Assembly: GCA_903642265.1 (NCBI GenBank)
Contig: CAHJWN010000017.1
Coordinates: 1-58,143 of the forward strand
Direction of reading: 5' to 3'
Length of the DNA stretch: 58,143 bases
From: Acidobacteriaceae bacterium
Lineage (GTDB): Bacteria; Acidobacteriota; Terriglobia; Terriglobales; Acidobacteriaceae
A model generated the notes under the pieces. The model ran no database searches. It saw nothing but the letters and a program-made list of their open reading frames with translations, and was not told where the DNA came from. Positions 9,188 to 14,725 of this stretch are shown here, one piece after another (positions within the stretch are counted from its first letter, which is position 1; every line of letters starts with the position of its first letter). The position numbers and the translations under genes were made by a program.

Positions 9188-9796
9188 CTAGATGAAGGCA
9201 ACACCATCGTCATCCTGTTTCACGATGCAGACCTCGAAAATTGCCCAGATCCAGCTGATGATGCCGCCAAAGAAACAACTCAGCACCGTGAGCAACAACT
9301 GTACGACGGCACGCTGAATATACCCCGCATAAAAGTTGTGACCACCAAATGGCCCCAGCAGTACGCCGAGCAGGATGAAGGTAAGTCGGCTGCGGCGCCG
9401 GATGTAGGGCGAGATTGCAGCGGTCGACGGATTGTAGCCGCCAAGGCTGATTGCAGCGGCTGGTCTAGTCCCATAGGCAGTGAAGCCCTGAAAAGCAAAC
9501 GGTCGCGGAGGCGGAGGAACTGCCGAGGAACTGCCCGGATACCGCGGCGGAGGCGGAGTCGGTGGAATCAACGCTGGAGCAGCCACGGACTGGAGCGCGC
9601 CCCTGGTCTCGGAGGCCGTGACGCTGATCTTCGGCTCGTCGACCGGTGCCTTCGAGCAGCCAAAGACCGTGCAGCCGCCGTTTTCGGCATAGCAGTCCGC
9701 ATGGTGCGGAGTCGCACACGCCTCGCACACAGTGACTTCATCGTCAGGCTCGAACCCAGCGCGGCAGTAGGGGCAGGCAGTTGCGGCGACCGTCAT
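9188..9796 (-). CDS. Prokaryotic RING finger fused to TM2 domain (E3 candidate), cassette gene 6
   Basis: The 202-residue protein has an N-terminal binuclear treble-clef/RING-like finger (Prok-RING_1 type): candidate zinc ligands Cys8, Cys11, Cys24, Cys27, His32, Cys35, Cys42 and Cys47, with the family signature PHHADCYAENGGC. A proline-rich linker (PPTPPPPRYPG and VPPPPRPF) follows, then a TM2 domain at about residues 130-202 with GPFGGHNFYAGY and WIWAIFEV. RING fingers in the eukaryotic pathway bring E2 to the target, so this is the E3 candidate of the cassette, anchored in the membrane. It overlaps the upstream FHA gene by four bases (ATGA). Ligase activity is an inference. Confidence 0.87.
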   Translation of the reverse strand: MTVAATACPYCRAGFEPDDEVTVCEACATPHHADCYAENGGCTVFGCSKAPVDEPKISVTASETRGALQSVAAPALIPPTPPPPRYPGSSSAVPPPPRPFAFQGFTAYGTRPAAAISLGGYNPSTAAISPYIRRRSRLTFILLGVLLGPFGGHNFYAGYIQRAVVQLLLTVLSCFFGGIISWIWAIFEVCIVKQDDDGVAFI

Positions 9797-10860
9797 CCGC
9801 GAGGCCTTTCCTGGTAGCGAAAGCTGTACCGGCCAATCTGGAGGATGGCCCCGGTCTCAAGCATACGGGCGGTCTGCAGCCGCTGTCCGCCCATGTAGAC
9901 CGGCCCCTGTGCCTCGATATACACGCGGTCGCCCTTTTGCAACAGGGTGGCGTGCGCGGGCAGGATTTCAAGGTCTTTGAAGAGGTAGATGTCGCATGTC
10001 TGCGCGCTACCCATGACAGTACGCGGCTTGTACAGGATGAACTGCTTGCCGGAGAGTGGTCCGGCGGTGACATACAGCCAGCGATCTTTGAGCGCGCTTT
10101 CGACCAGGCCCATCGCAATGCCGGTAGTCATGCCAAGCAGCGTAAAGCCGACGGCGCGGCTAAGCGTTCCGCTCTGATGATGCAGGTACCTCTCGACGCC
10201 AAATGCAATGGGATCGAAGATCATACCGCCCAGGGCCGCACCGAGCGCACCGCCGAGGGCCCCATAGCCGACCTTCTTTGCGGAGCGGCCTATGATGCCA
10301 TAGACGATGCCGCCAGCCACGCCGAACGCCGCCCAGGCCACGCCGCGAATAATCCAGAAGCCAGGATTGTGGCTGGTCTGCATGCCCGCTGAAGAAGCAA
10401 TTCCCAGGCCTATCTGGAAGATCACGTTTGCAACAAAGTTGAAGAAAAAGCCGAGCACGATCCCCAGCGGAATTGAGATACCAACGCGGATGGCGCCCTT
10501 CCGGACCGACCGCTCGACCACGCTTTCAGCAATTGCAAAGGCAACACACATCATCGTGACGATGATGGGCAGCATTAGGATGTTCCCCCAGTGGCTGCCC
10601 GCGCCGTCGACAAAGCCGGGCTCGCCGATCGCCCAGCCAGCCAGCGCTCCGACGAAGCCGGCAACTCCAAGGTAGACCCAGGCCTTTAGAAAGATGCTGC
10701 CCTTCTCCTGCGTCAGCATCTGCGGGTCGGCGGGTTCATGAATGTTGCCGTAACTCTTCGTCCCCGCAAGCTGCGCCGCGGCCACAACGGCGTTTGTAGG
10801 CGCCCCGACCTCGGAGAGATCATCGAGCGAGACCCGCAGGACTTCGTTGTTGTCGCTCAC
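9793..10860 (-). CDS. Multi-pass membrane protein with C-terminal FHA domain, cassette gene 5
   Basis: The start is a GTG that overlaps the JAMM gene stop by four bases (GTGA). The 355 residues begin with the short motif RVSLDDL, also seen near the N-terminus of the cassette protease. Several glycine-zipper transmembrane segments follow (about residues 58-260). The C-terminal 90 residues form an FHA domain with TVMGSAQTCDIYL and ILPAHATL, matching the GS and H positions that bind phosphothreonine. Known role of FHA: phosphopeptide recognition. It may link the conjugation machinery to a Ser/Thr kinase, but no kinase gene of that type lies in the window. Confidence 0.82.
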   Translation of the reverse strand: MSDNNEVLRVSLDDLSEVGAPTNAVVAAAQLAGTKSYGNIHEPADPQMLTQEKGSIFLKAWVYLGVAGFVGALAGWAIGEPGFVDGAGSHWGNILMLPIIVTMMCVAFAIAESVVERSVRKGAIRVGISIPLGIVLGFFFNFVANVIFQIGLGIASSAGMQTSHNPGFWIIRGVAWAAFGVAGGIVYGIIGRSAKKVGYGALGGALGAALGGMIFDPIAFGVERYLHHQSGTLSRAVGFTLLGMTTGIAMGLVESALKDRWLYVTAGPLSGKQFILYKPRTVMGSAQTCDIYLFKDLEILPAHATLLQKGDRVYIEAQGPVYMGGQRLQTARMLETGAILQIGRYSFRYQERPRG

Positions 10861-11870
10861 TTTTGACTCCCTGGCTTCTCCGGTTGCGGGCTTTGAGGTT
10901 GGGCCGGCGTTTGCCCGGCCGGCGGTACGGCCGCAGGTTTGGTCGCCGGATGGGCAACAGCATCAGTTACAGGATCAGCGGCAGCTCCATGCAGCGCGCG
11001 ACCAGCGATGGGTGCGGGCGGATTGAAGACATCGAGCGGTTTTGGGGCGGCACCCTTTCCATCGAGGTAGGCCCGGAGTTCGTGATAATCGAGGACCACG
11101 AATGACCCCGACGTCGGATCCGGAACAAGCGCCAGCAGGCGTGGGAAAAAGAAGAACGCGATTGCGAAGCCTGCGAGCAGCACGGTGATATGCGTCAGCA
11201 CCGTGCGCGCGATGACTGCCCACAGAGGCACGTGATTAGCCCGGGATGCTGAGTGCGGCGAAGGTTCGTCGTCATCATCATCGTCGTTGAGGACGTGACC
11301 ATCGACTTCATGGCCCTTACTCGCATGCTCCACCGGAGCGCCGCCCCGGTACAGGGTTGAAATCGAGGACAGCCTTGCGACTTTGCCTCCGACCCATCCG
11401 AAGCAGCCCTCGTCATCGGAGTGCGGGTCGTACACCCAGGCCACCTGGCCGGGTGAGGAAAAAAAGTTTTCCTGGATGAATAAGTCATGCTCAGAGAGAA
11501 AGATTCCAAATCCCGGATGCGAGTGATACCAGCCGACGATGCGCTCGTCGGGGTACAGATCGTCCTTGACCTTGTAAATCTCCTCCCACGCGTCCTGCGT
11601 AAACGTGACATGGGTGCCAGCCTGGGCCGCGTTCAGGGCTTCGATGGAGGCGCGGATCTCGATGGTCCCGTCGTTGCTCTCTCCAATCAAAACTCCACAC
11701 ACTTCGGTCTTCAAGTGTGCCCGTGCATGTTGGCGAATGCGGCGGGTCACGTTGCTGTCCACATGGATGGTCGGCTCGTTCATCGAGAGCGCAACAGTCC
11801 CCGCTCCGGACGCACTTGCTTCCAGCGGAACCTGCCCAGTGAGACCTTTCCTGCTGTCGGCGTTGCTCAT
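10857..11870 (-). CDS. JAMM/MPN+ isopeptidase with membrane anchor, cassette gene 4
   Basis: The N-terminal domain carries the full JAMM zinc-protease motif: Glu56 (TEVCGVLIG), then His116-Ser-His118, seven residues, Ser126, two residues, Asp129. Enzymes of this type remove ubiquitin-like proteins from targets or trim their tails. After residue 180 come a run of six aspartates (196-201), one transmembrane segment (about 216-247), and a proline/alanine-rich C-terminal tail (about 284-337). The catalytic domain lies before the membrane segment and is probably cytoplasmic. Its ATG overlaps the E1 stop by four bases. All catalytic residues are intact, so the enzyme should be active. Confidence 0.92.
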   Translation of the reverse strand: MSNADSRKGLTGQVPLEASASGAGTVALSMNEPTIHVDSNVTRRIRQHARAHLKTEVCGVLIGESNDGTIEIRASIEALNAAQAGTHVTFTQDAWEEIYKVKDDLYPDERIVGWYHSHPGFGIFLSEHDLFIQENFFSSPGQVAWVYDPHSDDEGCFGWVGGKVARLSSISTLYRGGAPVEHASKGHEVDGHVLNDDDDDDEPSPHSASRANHVPLWAVIARTVLTHITVLLAGFAIAFFFFPRLLALVPDPTSGSFVVLDYHELRAYLDGKGAAPKPLDVFNPPAPIAGRALHGAAADPVTDAVAHPATKPAAVPPAGQTPAQPQSPQPEKPGSQK

Positions 11871-13099
11871 GCCGTTGCCTCGCTTCTCGCCGCAAGCGGC
11901 CCCAGCACCATGGCAGCATCACCGCTTAGGCAATAACTCACTTCCGCCTCTGCGGAGCGCACCGTGAAAACATCAAAAAGTGGCAAGCCCAGCCCATCCA
12001 AAGTACGATCCGCCAACCCCGCCTGCCCGCTGTAGCCAGTAAGCGTCTGGACGATGCGCATCTGCGCTTCCGCTGTGGATTCGCTGCATGCCACGCACTG
12101 CCCGCGAGCACGATCAATCGACCCTACCGGCACGAACACATCCTCCACCGCGCCACACCGTGGGCACATTAAGCGATGGATGATGTCGCGGCTGAACTCG
12201 ACCACGACTTCCCTCGTGCCTAGCTCACGCCTGCCGAGTTCGAGTAGCTGGTCCAGCGTCATCTCGCTTGATCGCTGCGGCAGATCGATGATCGTCTCAA
12301 GCGTGTCATGGCTCGTGCAGTCTGGATTTTCTGTGTACTGAGTGACGTACGACGTGTGATGCAGACCCTCAAACACGTATCCCTTCCCGGCAAGTGTTGG
12401 CAAACCGTGCAGTGTCTTGACCGCCTCCTGTGCCTGGATCCCGCCGATGATCGAGGAAATAGTTGGCGTGGTGGGCGTGCGCCCCTGGGGATTCGCCTCG
12501 TGCAGCAGCAGGTTGCAGGACATGCGGCGATTGAGGATCGCCCAGTCGGTCTCGCCCAGCGTGCACTCGTAGCACGGCGGCTCGCCGGGAAGAAAGACAC
12601 GGGCCACGCCATTGATGCCTTCGATGGCACCATCGATCCACGGCCTGCCAACCTTCCAGGCGCAGCGATTGATCCAGAGGCGCGCTTCGCGATTGTCGAG
12701 ACCAGCCAGGATCAAGTCGGCCCACGCGAAGAGCCCAAGGCCGCAATCCTGCATTACATTCGCAACCAGTGGCTGGACCGTAGCCTCTGGCAGTAGATCG
12801 TTGTATCCCTTCGCAATGGCAGCGGCCTTTGAGAGGCCAACATCGGCGGTGCGGAAAAGCACGGAACGCGACAGGTTCGAAGTCTCGATGTAATCCAGAT
12901 CGACCACGACGACCTTCACGAATCCTAGCAGCGCAAGGTTCTTCAGAATCTCATTCCCAAGCGCGCCAGCCCCGACCACAAGGACGTTTGCAGCCTGGAT
13001 CTTGTTCTGGTCCCACCAGGGAATAAGACGCAGTCGGCTGAAGCGGTCTTCTTCAACTTCCGCTGTGAGCTCGGCCTGCACTGTGAGGGTCTCTGCCAT
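11867..13099 (-). CDS. E1-like ThiF-family activating enzyme, cassette gene 3
   Basis: A 410-residue single-Rossmann E1. The ATP-binding motif GAGALGNE lies at residues 43-50, preceded by the WWDQNKI element of the YukD-linked E1 branch. VDLDYIETSNLSR (66-78) supplies the acidic and Asn/Arg ATP contacts. Cys176 and Cys179 (CYEC) and Cys312 and Cys315 (CPRC) are likely zinc ligands as in MoeB. Cys195 (RMSCNLLL) aligns with the E1 catalytic cysteine. A further CVAC (335-338) makes a zinc-ribbon-like pair with CPRC. Role: adenylates the modifier C-terminus and loads it on E2. The ATG is two bases after the stop of the modifier gene. Confidence 0.92.
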   Translation of the reverse strand: MAETLTVQAELTAEVEEDRFSRLRLIPWWDQNKIQAANVLVVGAGALGNEILKNLALLGFVKVVVVDLDYIETSNLSRSVLFRTADVGLSKAAAIAKGYNDLLPEATVQPLVANVMQDCGLGLFAWADLILAGLDNREARLWINRCAWKVGRPWIDGAIEGINGVARVFLPGEPPCYECTLGETDWAILNRRMSCNLLLHEANPQGRTPTTPTISSIIGGIQAQEAVKTLHGLPTLAGKGYVFEGLHHTSYVTQYTENPDCTSHDTLETIIDLPQRSSEMTLDQLLELGRRELGTREVVVEFSRDIIHRLMCPRCGAVEDVFVPVGSIDRARGQCVACSESTAEAQMRIVQTLTGYSGQAGLADRTLDGLGLPLFDVFTVRSAEAEVSYCLSGDAAMVLGPLAARSEATA

Positions 13100-13101
13100 A
13101 G

Positions 13102-13371
13102 TCAGCCCGCGGTGATCTCCGGCTGCAATCGCAGGATGTCGCCCTCTTTCACACCGGCATCCGCAAGCGTCTGGCTATCCTGGATCTGGCGGCCGCTGTT
13201 CTTGTGATGAAACTTGTAGCTCAGCGGAGCGCCATCCGGGCCATTGGTCGGCAGCTGCAGCTTCTGCACCAGCACCGAGACAATTTTGTTGCAGGGAGCG
13301 TCGTCAGGCAGCTCCGCTGGTACGCGCTTGTTCTCCGTTGAATCGAAGACCGTGACGCTGATATAAGCCAT
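13102..13371 (-). CDS. Ubiquitin-like beta-grasp protein (YukD-like), cassette gene 2
   Basis: This 89-residue protein has the look of a YukD/ubiquitin-type beta-grasp fold: an initial strand (AYISVTVFDS), a central helix (PCNKIVSVLVQKLQLP), and the late ubiquitin-like motif SGRQIQDSQTLADAGVKEGD followed by a final strand (ILRLQPEI). It ends in Thr-Ala-Gly. A single C-terminal glycine is exposed without a tail, so it could be used by E1 without prior cleavage. An AGAGG ribosome site lies about ten bases upstream. Position directly before E1 supports its being the modifier. Related YukD/EsaB proteins also occur in type VII secretion, but no such genes are seen here. Confidence 0.86.
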   Translation of the reverse strand: MAYISVTVFDSTENKRVPAELPDDAPCNKIVSVLVQKLQLPTNGPDGAPLSYKFHHKNSGRQIQDSQTLADAGVKEGDILRLQPEITAG

Positions 13372-13399
13372 GAATCAGTTTCCTCTCATGCTGAAACCA

Positions 13400-14479
13400 T
13401 TACTTGTTGCCTGGTTGTACCGCGGCCATAGGTAACGTCTGCAATGCCTTGTTATATGTGTCGAGCTTTTGACGGCCGTCGCCATAGAAGACCCAGTGCG
13501 TGGGATCACGCAACATCTGCGCCTGCTCCGCAAACCCAAGATTCTCGCCATTGGCGTCGACGTTGCGGTCGAACTTCGAACTCACAATTCCGAGCAGGCT
13601 CCCATGATTGTCATAGACGGGCCCCCCGCTATTGCCAGGGCTGATCGCCGCCGAGATCTGGATGATCTGGTCACGCAGATCAGAAATCAGGCCCGTGCTC
13701 AGTGTGTATTTCAGACCTTCCGGGTGCCCGATCACGAAAATTTCTTCGCCGTCCGTTGCCTTCGAGATCGGCTGCGTAAAGCTGCCTGTGCCGGAGTGCC
13801 GTGGTACCCAGAGCAGCGCGATATCGAGCGGCACAGCGGTAGCGATCACGTCCGCGTTCGACCAGATCCCCGTCGCCGTCGTGACCATGACGTGTTGCGG
13901 CGAACCGCCCGCCGCCGGGGAGATCTTGCCAACCACATGGTTCGCCGTCGCGAAAAGATAGCCGTCCTTGTCAGCCTCAAGCAGCATGCCCGCCCCGAAA
14001 GACGAACTGCGCGACTCCTGGTGGTTCCACGATGTGACTGTTGGCGACACAACGATCACCAGCGGCTTTAACTGCTGCGAAACCGCAGCGCTGCTGAGGA
14101 TGGTGTTCGTCGTCAGGGCAGGGAAGTCGGTTCGCTCATCGAGCTCCGGTAGGCCCGTACTAACCATCGCCGGGATCGGCACAAAGGACAGCACAAGGGC
14201 GAAGACCACGGTCGTTAGAAGGCCGCTGACAACCAGCAGTGTCGAAAGAAATGACGTCATGGCGTTGCGATCGCGGGGCGGCTGGGCGCGGAAAGCGACG
14301 CGCAGAATCACCGTCACAATGCAAAGCAGTGGCAGAACAAACGCCAGAAAGGACAAGGCGATCTTCGACCACAGGGGGAGCACGGGCGGGGTCCGCTTTA
14401 GCTCCGTTGCTGGCGCATGTGGTTCAGGAACGGACCGGTCGATGTCGTCGAGACTTACAGTGACTTTCTCTGCAGCCAT
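13400..14479 (-). CDS. Membrane-anchored trypsin-like serine protease, cassette gene 1
   Basis: The ATG at 14479 (359 residues) is preferred over a GTG at 14515, because that GTG overlaps a good -10 element. The protein starts with MAAEKVTVSLDDI, has two transmembrane segments (about residues 39-63 and 76-100), then a trypsin-like fold with a complete triad: His181 (ATANHVVG), Asp219 (DIALLW) and Ser284 (PGNSGGPV). It resembles DegP/HtrA proteases without PDZ domains. Charges around the membrane segments are ambiguous, so whether the protease faces the cytoplasm or periplasm is unresolved. It is first in the cassette, 28 bases before the modifier gene. Targets are unknown. Confidence 0.85.
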   Translation of the reverse strand: MAAEKVTVSLDDIDRSVPEPHAPATELKRTPPVLPLWSKIALSFLAFVLPLLCIVTVILRVAFRAQPPRDRNAMTSFLSTLLVVSGLLTTVVFALVLSFVPIPAMVSTGLPELDERTDFPALTTNTILSSAAVSQQLKPLVIVVSPTVTSWNHQESRSSSFGAGMLLEADKDGYLFATANHVVGKISPAAGGSPQHVMVTTATGIWSNADVIATAVPLDIALLWVPRHSGTGSFTQPISKATDGEEIFVIGHPEGLKYTLSTGLISDLRDQIIQISAAISPGNSGGPVYDNHGSLLGIVSSKFDRNVDANGENLGFAEQAQMLRDPTHWVFYGDGRQKLDTYNKALQTLPMAAVQPGNK

Positions 14480-14514
14480 AGTGTAGAGATCCTGATCCCC
14501 TTGGGCGTATGTCA

Positions 14515-14543
14515 CTTATAGTGAAACTTCTCCCCGATAACAA
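14515..14543 (-). promoter_or_regulatory. Candidate sigma-70 promoter of the conjugation cassette
   Basis: Read on the minus strand: TTGTTA (14543-14538), a 17-base spacer and TATAAG (14520-14515). Transcription would start around 14508, leaving a leader of about 29 bases to the ATG at 14479. This spacing argues against the GTG at 14515 as the start of the protease gene. Confidence 0.5.
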
Positions 14544-14566
14544 CAGCAAGCCAGTCACCCGGGAAG

Positions 14567-14606
14567 TGGAAACTTCAGCCGGTCACAGCAAATGGTAACT
14601 TCAGCC
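14567..14606. repeat. Pair of 14-bp direct repeats between divergent promoters
   Basis: TGGAAACTTCAGCC (14567-14580) and TGGTAACTTCAGCC (14593-14606) differ at one base and start 26 bases apart. They lie 23 bases upstream of the cassette -35 box and 37 bases upstream of the hppA -35 box. The position suggests a regulator-binding site, probably for the cassette. A weaker match (TGAAACTTC) starts at 14522, inside the cassette promoter. Confidence 0.55.
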
Positions 14607-14643
14607 CGGAAATCTCATCTGGCAAGCAGAGTTGAGCGCGAGT

Positions 14644-14672
14644 TTGACCCCTCCCGATACGCATGGTGTAAT
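14644..14672 (+). promoter_or_regulatory. Candidate sigma-70 promoter of hppA
   Basis: TTGACC (14644-14649), a 17-base spacer and TGTAAT (14667-14672). The start site would be near 14679, about 47 bases before the hppA start codon. Confidence 0.55.
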
Positions 14673-14725
14673 AGCGGCCTTGTAAACGTGCTCTGTACAT
14701 TGCGCGTCCCGAGGGGAAGTCGTCT

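Noticed and set aside
13102..13371. Part of a type VII secretion locus, because the modifier is YukD-like
   Set aside because: No WXG100, EccC-type ATPase or other type VII genes lie in the window, and the neighbours are E1, JAMM and E2 genes.
14480..14515. Longer N-terminus for the cassette protease (GTG start at 14515)
   Set aside because: That GTG overlaps a TATAAG box at ideal spacing from TTGTTA; the downstream ATG gives the VSLDD-containing start.
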